From Imhoffiella purpurea (GTDB taxonomy: Bacteria; Pseudomonadota; Gammaproteobacteria; Chromatiales; Chromatiaceae): a stretch of 41,348 bases of DNA. Position numbers and translations under genes: made by a program. How positions within the stretch are numbered: the stretch's first letter is position 1; each line of letters opens with the position of its first letter. The stretch is taken from NCBI RefSeq assembly GCF_000585215.1, contig NZ_AONC01000063.1:1-41348 (forward strand), written 5' to 3'. Positions 32,230 to 40,564 of the stretch are shown here, piece after piece. Under the pieces are notes generated by a model. That model had not been told where the DNA came from. It searched no databases and worked only from the letters and a program-made list of their open reading frames with translations.

Positions 32230-33241
32230 GAACAGCAAGATCGAATGGACGACACACACCTTCAACCCCTGGCTCGGATGCACCAAGGTCAGCCTTGGCT
32301 GCGCGAACTGCTACGCCGAAGCCTGGGCGCGGCGATCGGGCCGGGTGCAGTGGGGTCCAGCAGTCGAGCGCCGCCGGACCAGCGCGGAACTATGGCGTCA
32401 GCCCCTGCGCTGGAATGCTCAGGCCCAGCGCACGGGCGAGCGTCCGCGCGTGTTCTGCGCGAGCCTGGCCGACGTGTTCGATCCCGCTGCAGCGCAGGAA
32501 TGGCGCGCCGATCTATGGCGCCTGATCGACTCGACACCCGCGCTCGACTGGCTGTTGCTGACCAAGCGCATCGGAGCGGTCGCCGGGATGGTTCCGGATC
32601 TCTGGCTCGACGGGGATTGGCCGGCTCATGTCTGGCTCGGCATCACGGTCTGCAACCAGGTCGTGGCCAACCGGGATATCCCGCAACTGCTCGAGCTGCC
32701 GGCGCCGGTGCGGTTCCTGAGCTGCGAGCCGCTGCTCGGGCCCCTCGACCTGCGCCACCTGGACGCCGACGCGGCCGAATCTGAGCATCTGTTCCAGATC
32801 GACGCCTTGACCGGCCGGCAGACCGACATGGGCCATCCGTGCCTCGATGTACCGTCGCTCGATTGGGTGATCGTCGGCGGCGAGAGCGGACCTCGAGCGC
32901 GCCCCATGCATCCGGCTTGGGTGCGCGATCTGCGAGACCAGTGCAGCGCAGCCAACGTGCCGTTCCTCTTCAAGCAATGGGGCGAGTGGCGAGAACCGCT
33001 CGAGGGCGAAGCCTACGACACCAGCCGAGGGCGTCGAGCCAAACCGTCTGCCTTCATCATGTCAGCCGACGGCACGGCGCATTGCTTCCAGAACGATTCC
33101 ATCATCCACGGCCGTGTCATGGTCCGCGTCGGCAAGAAGGCTGCCGGTCGGACGCTGGATGGCCGGACTTGGGATGCGCTTCCTGGAGCGGGACGACATC
33201 CGCTCAACTCGCCCAACCTGGCCCTTCTGGAGGAGGACTGA
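32222..33241 (+). CDS. DUF5131 (phage Gp37/Gp68) protein, radical-SAM-like
   Basis: 339 residues starting MGENSKIEWTTHTFNPWLGC. The signature of the Gp37/Gp68 family is clear: CTKVSLGCANCYAE, with Cys20, Cys27 and Cys30 in a CX6CX2C spacing suited to an iron-sulfur cluster. It continues with LLTKRI, LSCEPLLGPLDL, the DWVIVGGESGPRARPM motif and PFLFKQWGEW. The fold is thought to be related to radical-SAM enzymes; the substrate is unknown. It is widespread in phages and integrative elements. The ATG overlaps the preceding gene by 8 bp. Confidence 0.88.
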   Translation: MGENSKIEWTTHTFNPWLGCTKVSLGCANCYAEAWARRSGRVQWGPAVERRRTSAELWRQPLRWNAQAQRTGERPRVFCASLADVFDPAAAQEWRADLWRLIDSTPALDWLLLTKRIGAVAGMVPDLWLDGDWPAHVWLGITVCNQVVANRDIPQLLELPAPVRFLSCEPLLGPLDLRHLDADAAESEHLFQIDALTGRQTDMGHPCLDVPSLDWVIVGGESGPRARPMHPAWVRDLRDQCSAANVPFLFKQWGEWREPLEGEAYDTSRGRRAKPSAFIMSADGTAHCFQNDSIIHGRVMVRVGKKAAGRTLDGRTWDALPGAGRHPLNSPNLALLEED

Positions 33242-33243
33242 AT

Positions 33244-33492
33244 ATGCCGATCCCCGAACGGCTTACCGAGCTTGTGGAGCATCTCAGAGCGGAGGGAGAC
33301 GGCGCCGAGATCGGTCCGCTCTCCACCGGAGAGCGCTGCTTTGTCGCCATCGCCGCGCATCGCTACGGCCTCCTACCACCAGCCTATGCCGATCCGATCG
33401 AGGCATGGTTTCGGCTCAATGAGGACTGGCAATTGGCGGCCTGCGAGTGGCGTGATTGGCCGAGGAGCTATGCAAGGGGAACAAGTCGATGA
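33244..33492 (+). CDS. Hypothetical small protein
   Basis: 82 residues from the ATG at 33,244 with GGAGGA 6 bases upstream, inside the end of the DUF5131 gene. Contains LSTGERCFVAIAAHRYGLLPPAYADPIEAWFRLNEDWQLAACEWRDW, a pattern seen in small uncharacterised proteins of integrative elements. No catalytic motif. It appears to be the last gene of the plus-strand module; composition falls sharply after it. Confidence 0.6.
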   Translation: MPIPERLTELVEHLRAEGDGAEIGPLSTGERCFVAIAAHRYGLLPPAYADPIEAWFRLNEDWQLAACEWRDWPRSYARGTSR

Positions 33493-33891
33493 CATCTGTG
33501 CTGCGTCGTGAGCTACCAGGGAGGCGCATCACTGCGGGCTATGCTTTCAATAATTAAGCAATGCTTGGGGAGTCAAAGGGGCGTTCAATCTATGATCAGC
33601 CCATTTAGTGCTGATCGCCTGACTTCGTGATCGCCTGATCACAACGGTTACCCATCCTGAGATGATGTCCGGCTGAGAGCCGTTTCTTCTATGCGTCACC
33701 TCAAGACGCGCATTTGGTGCGTTTGAGGTGACGGCATGTCAAAGTGGCTATTGAGTGCAGCAAACAGACCTAATGCCCATAACAGTCAACCTTAGGTATT
33801 GCACATGACATCTAATTGCCATGAAATCCGGCGAGTATCTGTGGCTTTCTTGGTTTGACAATCGCGCATTGACAATGTCATGTGGTTATTC
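33493..33891. other. AT-richer intergenic region with a strong hairpin
   Basis: No gene is supported. The main structure is a hairpin at 33,694-33,733: CGTCACCTCAA pairs with TTGAGGTGACG, then after one bulged G ACGC pairs with GCGT around a 9-base loop. There is no T-run on either side, so it is more likely a recombination or RNA structure than a terminator. GATCAGC / CTGATC repeats cluster at 33,584-33,642. Confidence 0.5.
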
Positions 33892-34914
33892 TCATAGTAC
33901 GCCGCACTGCCGTAGCTCGAGGCAAAAACTTTTCATTAATTGAATTCGCTCATCAGACCAATAAAATTCATAATTCTCAGAAAAGATATCACTGTATCTT
34001 CTGTCGAATGCCAGTCTTTTGAACTCGTTGCGAAAAATTTTTTCTTCTGCGTCGAACGGGGCCGCCTCGTCATCGTATTCAATCAGGGCGGAGCCTAATA
34101 CGCTTTTTGGGTCATCGGTATAATAAAATGCCTTTTCAATAACCCCATATATTCTACCGAGTTGCGGGTTAGGACCGCCTCTGTGTTTGCGAAAAATAAT
34201 AACCCACCTGCCAATTTGATTGCTGAAAAATATGCGATCAGCTTCCGATTCAATGTCAATGCTATGTTCTATCGCTTCTTCCAGAGAAAATCCTTCTAAC
34301 TCTGTCGGTAGATGTAGTTTCGCTTCTTCTGCTACTTTCCAATCTCGGCCGGGACTATACCAGCACAACAAAGGAAAGTTATTTTCGCAATCCAGGTTTC
34401 CTCTTGCTTGATGTGTTGGGTGATTATGTTCTTTCCAGGATTCAAAATCCTCTTGCAAGCTAGCTATCTTAGCTAGCTTATCTTGCTGAGTCGGATATTC
34501 ACTTCCGGCCATCTCCCAAGCATCATTAAATCCTTGCATTAGCTCTACGCCGCCTTCTTCACTCGAAGAAAAATCGAATGCTATTGCGGCTTCATAAAGC
34601 CCACCCCCAAGTCCATTTTGAGAGAGATTTGGGCTGCCTACGACAGCCTCTCCAGAATTATCTGCATTTAGATGAATATACACTTTTGCATGAATGTTAT
34701 TCATCAAGCGGATGCGATCCCATCCTATTATATTTGCGATTTGGCAGAGTGCTTTAGGATCCGTTGGCGGGTTAGGTTGCACAATAATTTTCTGGATAGC
34801 CATCGGATTCCGGATAAAATTAACCCAGCCACTCCCAAGGTAAGCCACTTTGATATGTGTTGGGTCCAGGCTGGAAATATCATTACCTATTGAATGACCA
34901 TACAGGTATCTCAT
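33892..34914 (-). CDS. Phospholipase-D-fold nuclease-like protein
   Basis: 340 residues from the ATG at 34,914, with AGGGG 8 bases upstream; an in-frame GTG at 34,974 lacks one. A PLD-type HKD motif is present once: H75-A-K77 followed by G93-S-P-N96 and Glu108 (IHAKVYI...VVGSPNLSQNGL...YEAA). One HKD motif per chain usually means a homodimeric nuclease. The remaining two-thirds are not recognised. The gene is markedly AT-rich compared with the rest of the window, so it was acquired separately. DISARM's drmC also encodes a PLD protein, but this gene is 10 kb away, so the link is speculative. Confidence 0.75.
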   Translation of the reverse strand: MRYLYGHSIGNDISSLDPTHIKVAYLGSGWVNFIRNPMAIQKIIVQPNPPTDPKALCQIANIIGWDRIRLMNNIHAKVYIHLNADNSGEAVVGSPNLSQNGLGGGLYEAAIAFDFSSSEEGGVELMQGFNDAWEMAGSEYPTQQDKLAKIASLQEDFESWKEHNHPTHQARGNLDCENNFPLLCWYSPGRDWKVAEEAKLHLPTELEGFSLEEAIEHSIDIESEADRIFFSNQIGRWVIIFRKHRGGPNPQLGRIYGVIEKAFYYTDDPKSVLGSALIEYDDEAAPFDAEEKIFRNEFKRLAFDRRYSDIFSENYEFYWSDERIQLMKSFCLELRQCGVL

Positions 34915-35143
34915 TGCTCTACCCCTGTTGCGTTCAGAAACCTCGATAACCATGACCAATTCGCTAGACGGCACACCGTTTCAAGTCTGCGGATCGTCCA
35001 TAACCAGATGCAGAAGCCCATCAAGAATTCGGCGAAATCTGACAGGTAATGCACCACGGGATAATCGCATTTTTTAGCACAGCATGTAGCAATAGATCCT
35101 GAATATATTTCTGTAACAGATTCAGCACGAATCAGACCAAGAC

Positions 35144-35174
35144 CCGCCCGGGTTTCCCGTGGCGGTTTTTTTTT
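35144..35174 (+). terminator. Intrinsic terminator
   Basis: CCGCCCGGG and CCCG-T-GGCGG form a 9-bp stem with one bulged T and a TTT loop, followed by nine T residues (35,166-35,174). This is the best intrinsic terminator in the window. It lies 44 bp before the gene at 35,218, so it may shield or attenuate the excisionase-integrase unit. About 230 bp of AT-rich sequence without a gene separate it from the PLD gene start. Confidence 0.8.
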
Positions 35175-35217
35175 CATGACTGCACTCACCAAGGCACTTT
35201 TACGGGAGACCAAAACC

Positions 35218-35454
35218 ATGAGCGAACCAATGACCTTAAATGATCTCGAAGCGCGGCTTGCCGAGTGTCGCAGGCTGGGCGCGACCGGAGAAGAGCCCGT
35301 GTTCCTGGAGGGGACCGTGGTCACCGGCATTGAGGGACTGAAGATCTCGACCTTGATGCGCGCGAGATACGCTGGTTTGTGCAGCCCCGCGACCATAGGG
35401 AATGGCCAGATCGTGCGGATCTGGGGTGCCGGATCGAGAGACGGAGGAGCCTAA
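35218..35454 (+). CDS. Hypothetical small protein before the excisionase
   Basis: 78 residues from the ATG at 35,218 with CGGGAG 8 bases upstream; an earlier ATG at 35,176 sits in the terminator's T-run and has no ribosome-binding site. Sequence begins MSEPMTLNDLEARLAECRRLGATGEEPVFLEG and continues with short beta-like strands. No family recognised. It ends 3 bp before the HTH gene, so the two are co-transcribed with the integrase. Confidence 0.65.
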   Translation: MSEPMTLNDLEARLAECRRLGATGEEPVFLEGTVVTGIEGLKISTLMRARYAGLCSPATIGNGQIVRIWGAGSRDGGA

Positions 35455-35457
35455 GCG

Positions 35458-35829
35458 ATGACCAACTCCGAACCCTTGCTGCTCACGATCGATCACGCAG
35501 CTAAGCGGCTCTCGATAAGCTCCCGCACTATGTGGCGCTTGGTCGAGGCCGGCGAGCTCGTACCGGTCCGAATTGGGCGATCGGTGCGGCTGAGAAGCTC
35601 TGACCTTCAAGACTATGTCGACCGCCGGATGTCTCAGAGTAATATTGGCCCTGGGGTGGCGGTGCACGGAGAAAGCACATGCCACGACGCAAGACCAAGA
35701 ACCGGCCAAGAGAGGGGATCTACGAACGGCCGCGCTCGCCGTACTGGTGGGCGGTCTACCCCAACGGACAAGGGGGCTCGACTCGCCGAAGTACTGGGGT
35801 TCCCGTCGCCGACGACCCCGAAGGACTGA
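35458..35829 (+). CDS. Excisionase-like HTH protein
   Basis: 123 residues. The first 60 form a MerR-type/HTH_17 winged helix: LTIDHAAKRLSISSRTMWRLVEAGELVPVRIGRSVRLRSSDLQDYV, typical of recombination directionality factors and small excisionases. The C-terminal half, from about residue 74, overlaps the integrase reading frame by 151 bp, is low-complexity and may be tolerated read-through. Beside an integrase it is likely to direct excision and perhaps repress integrase expression. Confidence 0.8.
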   Translation: MTNSEPLLLTIDHAAKRLSISSRTMWRLVEAGELVPVRIGRSVRLRSSDLQDYVDRRMSQSNIGPGVAVHGESTCHDARPRTGQERGSTNGRARRTGGRSTPTDKGARLAEVLGFPSPTTPKD

Positions 35830-36878
35830 AAGCCGCCGCCTTGCGGGCAGGGTGGATGGCCGAGAAGCATGTCGAACGAACCGGCGAAGACGCCACGTTC
35901 GACGATTTGATGTTGCTCTACCTGGAACAGGTGACACCAACGAAGCGCGCCCCGGAACGGGACCAGTGGAGCGCCAAAGCGCTATTCCCGGTTTTCACCG
36001 GACGGCAGTTGACCGAGATCGGGGCCGCTGATGTACGCGCCTACATCAACAATCGCCGAGCCGCCGGGATCGCGCCGGGGACGATCAACAAGGAAGTGGG
36101 CTTGATGTCGGCCGCGACGAATTGGGCGAAGCGGGAACTGGAGTGGGAGATCTCCAATCCCTGGGCTGCCCGTCGTCAAACCGAGCCTGCCGGTCGAGAC
36201 CGCTGGTTGACTCGGGAAGAAGCCGCCCGGCTGCAGGAAGCCGCACAGACTCAGCACCGCATGGAGCGTTATCCGTGGCTCGATGACTTCATCCGCCTGG
36301 GGCTCAACACAGGGATGCGGCCCGGAGAAATGCTTTGGCTTGAGTGGAGGCGGGTCGACCTCGAAGGTGCGGTCATCACCTTCGAAGCCAGCGGGACGAA
36401 GACGGGGCAGAAAAACGGCAAGCCGGGGAAGGTGCCGCTGAACCAAGAGGCTCAGAAGGTGATCCTAGCACGCTCTCGATTCAAAGAGACACATTGCCAA
36501 GGCTCGCCCTGGGTGTTTTGCAGGAAGGACGGAAGCCGGATCGAGAGCATCAAGAAAGGCTTTGCCGCCTGTGTGGCTGATGCTGGCTTGGTCAATGTTC
36601 ACCCGCACGATCTCAGGCGGACATTTGGGAGTTGGCTTGTCCAGGCTGGAGTTGGGATTGAGCGAGTTTCTGGGTTGCTCCGTCATGGGGACGTGGCGAT
36701 CACGGCCCGCGTCTATGCGCACCTTCGCCCTGACGACTTGGCCTCAGCCGCCGCCGTTCTCGACCGACAGAAACCGGATCGGAAGCCGGAGCGAACCGTG
36801 CTGTATTTGCACACTGATTTGCACACTAACGCCAATGGAGGACTGGCAGGCAAGAAAAAACCGGCCGTAGCCGGTTGA
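35679..36878 (+). CDS. int: Tyrosine-recombinase integrase
   Basis: 399 residues; ATG at 35,679 with GGAG 8 bases upstream. An N-terminal arm-binding region (about 1-70) is followed by a core-binding SAM-like domain (about 70-165) and a catalytic domain. The catalytic set is complete: Arg214 (TGMRPGE), H310-x-x-R313 (HDLRR), His336 (LLRHGD) and Tyr346 (ARVYAHL). It runs toward the 3' end of the tRNA-Val gene and stops 16 bp short of it, the classic layout of an element integrated at a tRNA gene. The last codons double as the tRNA's terminator hairpin on the other strand. Confidence 0.95.
   Translation: MPRRKTKNRPREGIYERPRSPYWWAVYPNGQGGSTRRSTGVPVADDPEGLKAAALRAGWMAEKHVERTGEDATFDDLMLLYLEQVTPTKRAPERDQWSAKALFPVFTGRQLTEIGAADVRAYINNRRAAGIAPGTINKEVGLMSAATNWAKRELEWEISNPWAARRQTEPAGRDRWLTREEAARLQEAAQTQHRMERYPWLDDFIRLGLNTGMRPGEMLWLEWRRVDLEGAVITFEASGTKTGQKNGKPGKVPLNQEAQKVILARSRFKETHCQGSPWVFCRKDGSRIESIKKGFAACVADAGLVNVHPHDLRRTFGSWLVQAGVGIERVSGLLRHGDVAITARVYAHLRPDDLASAAAVLDRQKPDRKPERTVLYLHTDLHTNANGGLAGKKKPAVAG
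36855..36876 (-). terminator. Intrinsic terminator of tRNA-Val, inside the end of int
   Basis: Read on the minus strand: AACCGGC-TACG-GCCGGTT followed by TTTTTT. It lies 19 bp downstream of the tRNA 3' end and is formed by the last codons of the integrase gene (KKPAVAG-stop). It would stop tRNA transcription from running antisense into int. Confidence 0.75.
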
Positions 36879-36894
36879 TCCTCAAAGGGTATTT

Positions 36895-36969
36895 TGGTGG
36901 GCGCACCTGGGATCGAACCAGGGACCCCTGCCGTGTGAAGGCAGTGCTCTCCCGCTGAGCTATGCGCCC
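36895..36969 (-). tRNA. tRNA-Val (anticodon CAC)
   Basis: 75 bases including an encoded CCA. A full cloverleaf folds: 7-bp acceptor GGGCGCA/TGCGCCC, D-stem GCTC/GAGC, anticodon stem CTGCC/GGCAG with loop TTCACAC (anticodon CAC), a 5-base variable region, and T-stem CCTGG/CCAGG with loop TTCGATC. The integrase gene sits at its 3' end, so the 3' half is the likely attachment site. Confidence 0.97.
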
Positions 36970-37065
36970 GAAGAGGGCGGAAAGATACCCGAATGGATTC
37001 TATCGGTCAACATCCTGACGCGCCGGATTGGCATCCGGCTCCGGTTTTCCTTCGATCGTCACCCT

Positions 37066-38514
<1,449 letters not shown>

Positions 38515-38600
38515 CGAGGTATTTCCCCTTGATGAAGCGGTTGAGAATTCGGTCTCGGAGGTCGGAATGCCCGATTGATCCGGACGAGACGTCGTTGAAA

Positions 38601-39203
38601 TCAGTCGGCCTGCGCCGAATCGCGCCAGCTCCGGATCGCGGCGGCATCGATGCGCTGATCGCGGGCATAGAGACGATCGAGCTCGCGTCGGCGTTCGGGG
38701 GGCGCGTCCCGCATCAGCCGGTCCAGGTTCAGAACGGGCGCCTCATGCAAGACGGATCCGCCGACGATCTGCAGCAGAAAGAGGCTGCGGTCGCCGATGT
38801 CGGCAGCGAACTCCAGGCGCCCGTCCATCCAGGCGACGGCATCGCCGTAGAGCGGATTGCCATCGGGCGTTGCCGCCGGGTCCAGACCGGCGAGCTTGTC
38901 CACCTCGTGCCCGGTTGGAAGACCGAAACGCCAGACCGCCTCGAGGTCCGTTGCGGCCATCAGATGCAGCGCGCAGCGATGGCTGGACTGGATGAGCCGC
39001 CAGGTATGGTGGTGCCTGGCGATGACGATCAGCATGCGCGGCAGGCTGTCGACGATGGAGGCACGCGTCACCGAGGTGGCGATCAGCCCACCGCGCCGCT
39101 CGCCGTCGCACGCGGTCACCAGCCAGAGCGGCGTGTCATAGAGATCGAAGATCCTGGAGACGGCGTCGGGGGTCGCACCCTGCGGGTCGTATGGATTCGG
39201 CAT
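38601..39203 (-). CDS. Flavin reductase family protein
   Basis: 200 residues from the ATG at 39,203; a GTG at 39,263 is an alternative. A split-barrel FMN-binding flavin-reductase-like domain is suggested by TPLWLVTACDGERRGGLIATSVTRASIVDSLPRMLIVIAR (about 20-60), HHHTWRLIQSSHRCALHLM, and VAWMDGRLEFAADIGDRSLFLLQIVG. Members reduce flavins with NAD(P)H or bind flavin for an unknown partner. The gene lies 86 bp upstream of pyk on the same strand. Confidence 0.8.
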   Translation of the reverse strand: MPNPYDPQGATPDAVSRIFDLYDTPLWLVTACDGERRGGLIATSVTRASIVDSLPRMLIVIARHHHTWRLIQSSHRCALHLMAATDLEAVWRFGLPTGHEVDKLAGLDPAATPDGNPLYGDAVAWMDGRLEFAADIGDRSLFLLQIVGGSVLHEAPVLNLDRLMRDAPPERRRELDRLYARDQRIDAAAIRSWRDSAQAD

Positions 39204-39281
39204 GGATCCGGGCTCTCGTGGTCGGTCTGGATCGATCGGGTACGAGCATTCAGAGGATGGCACGCGAGGATGACGATACGA

Positions 39282-39692
39282 CTATCGGACCTGGCGCTCC
39301 GGGAAAGGTTCGGGGTCGATGTCCTGGTAGGCACCCGGCACGAAGCGCGGCGTGCAGATGGCATAGAAGACGAGGTCGGTCTCGCCGAGATTGGCGATCC
39401 GCTGCCCCGCGCCGGCCGGAATGGCGACCAGATCGCCGGGGCCGACCTCGCGCGGAGCCAGCCCCTCGACCTCGGCGCGCCCGCGTCCCGACAGGATCAG
39501 ATAACGCTCGGCGATGCCATCCAGGCGGTGCAGACGGGTCGTCATTCCGGGCACGACCCGCGCACGCGCGACCGAGACGTCCGGGTCCAGGTCGCGGTTC
39601 CAGGACTCCAGGATATAGCACCCCTCGGCGGTGTAATACTCCTCGCCCTCCCTGGGCGAGTGGATCAGGGGCGATCGGAGCCCCGATGCCAT
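39282..39692 (-). CDS. Small cupin-domain protein
   Basis: 136 residues from the ATG at 39,692, with GGGAG 8 bases upstream. A single beta-barrel cupin domain: RLHRLDGIAERYLILSGRGRAEVEG (motif 1) and GPGDLVAIPAGAGQRIANLGETDLVFYAICTPRF (motif 2). Metal ligands are only partly conserved: one His in motif 1 and none in motif 2. Its function is therefore uncertain and it could be a non-metal sugar- or sulfite-binding cupin. It starts 1 bp after the transposase-like gene ends, so they may be co-transcribed. Confidence 0.8.
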   Translation of the reverse strand: MASGLRSPLIHSPREGEEYYTAEGCYILESWNRDLDPDVSVARARVVPGMTTRLHRLDGIAERYLILSGRGRAEVEGLAPREVGPGDLVAIPAGAGQRIANLGETDLVFYAICTPRFVPGAYQDIDPEPFPERQVR

Positions 39693-39693
39693 C

Positions 39694-40410
39694 TCAAAGT
39701 CTCCCGGCCTGACGCCGGTAGGCCTCGGAGCGGCGATCTCCGCCACGGGGGCGCGGCAGGGCGCGACGATTGAGCATGCCCTCGACCTCCGAGCAGAAGG
39801 CGCTCGTTCCCAGGACCCATGCCTTGTTGGTCGAGTCGCGGATCTCCTTGAGCCTGGTTTCCGAGGCGGGCGTCTCCGCGGACTTGGCATACTGCTCGCG
39901 ACGCGCCTTGGCGCTGCGGCCGAGCCGCTCGTACTCGAGATGCGGCGTGACGAGCTCGTCGTCCGCGCCCTCGGCATTGGCGGCATAGCTCGACCAGCCA
40001 TAATCGGACGGATGCCCGACCAGCCCGGCCCGCACCGGGTTCGCCTCGACATAATGCGAGACGGCCTGCAGATAGCCCTTGGGCTCGACGAGGGTCGCGC
40101 GGTAACGCCCCTCCCAGAGGGTTCCGGTACGATCGTAGCGATGGTTGAAATACTGAACGTAATAGCGTCCGACATACTGCATCAGCTTGCCGATGCCGTT
40201 CTCGACATGGGGCGTGACCAGCAGATGGAAGTGATTCGGCATCAGGACATAGGCGTGAATATCGCATTCGAACTTCTGTGCGGCCACGCCCAGCTTCTCC
40301 CAGATGAACCAGTAGTCATCCTCCTCGAAGAGGATCTGCTGACGGTTGTTGCCGCGCTGGATAACGTGCTGTGGATAGCCAGGGAGGACGAAGCGGGGAA
40401 GGCGTGCCAT
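39694..40410 (-). CDS. REP-associated tyrosine transposase (Y1/IS200-like)
   Basis: 238 residues from the ATG at 40,410 (MARLPRFVLPGYPQHVIQRG). The HUH motif HFH is at PNHFHLLV (58-65), with WEGRYRATLVEPKGYLQAVSHYVEANPVRAGLV further on, carrying the catalytic Tyr. This is the TnpA-REP (RAYT) family, which acts on bacterial REP palindromes and is usually a single-copy resident gene rather than a mobile IS. No IS ends flank it. The first residue of the next gene is only 1 bp away on the same strand. Confidence 0.9.
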   Translation of the reverse strand: MARLPRFVLPGYPQHVIQRGNNRQQILFEEDDYWFIWEKLGVAAQKFECDIHAYVLMPNHFHLLVTPHVENGIGKLMQYVGRYYVQYFNHRYDRTGTLWEGRYRATLVEPKGYLQAVSHYVEANPVRAGLVGHPSDYGWSSYAANAEGADDELVTPHLEYERLGRSAKARREQYAKSAETPASETRLKEIRDSTNKAWVLGTSAFCSEVEGMLNRRALPRPRGGDRRSEAYRRQAGRL

Positions 40411-40564
40411 ATTAGGGTCGGATCCGGTTGGTTGACCTGCAACCAAGTATAGACCGCTTATTCGGACTTGCTTTTCGAGCGGTCGCCGAACAGACTCGCG
40501 ACGCCATACGGGCTCCCCGTCGTCCCCGATCGGCCCGCCCCCATTCGATCCCCGACAGGCCTAG

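Larger units (their letters stand above)
1..36897. mobile_element. Integrated genomic island; right end at tRNA-Val, left end undefined
   Basis: The right boundary is supported by the integrase, excisionase-like gene and tRNA-Val 3' end. Gene content to the left is element-like throughout: two C5 methyltransferases, a DUF5131 protein, a thermonuclease, umuDC, a defence operon and many small coupled genes. I looked for a second copy of the tRNA 3' segment and found none, so the start given is simply the window edge. I see no conjugation or phage structural genes in this part, so it may be an ICE fragment, an integrated plasmid or an unclassified island. Confidence 0.45.

Noticed and set aside
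39694-40410. RAYT gene as part of a mobile insertion sequence
   Set aside because: No terminal structures or second gene flank it; RAYT genes are normally resident single-copy genes.
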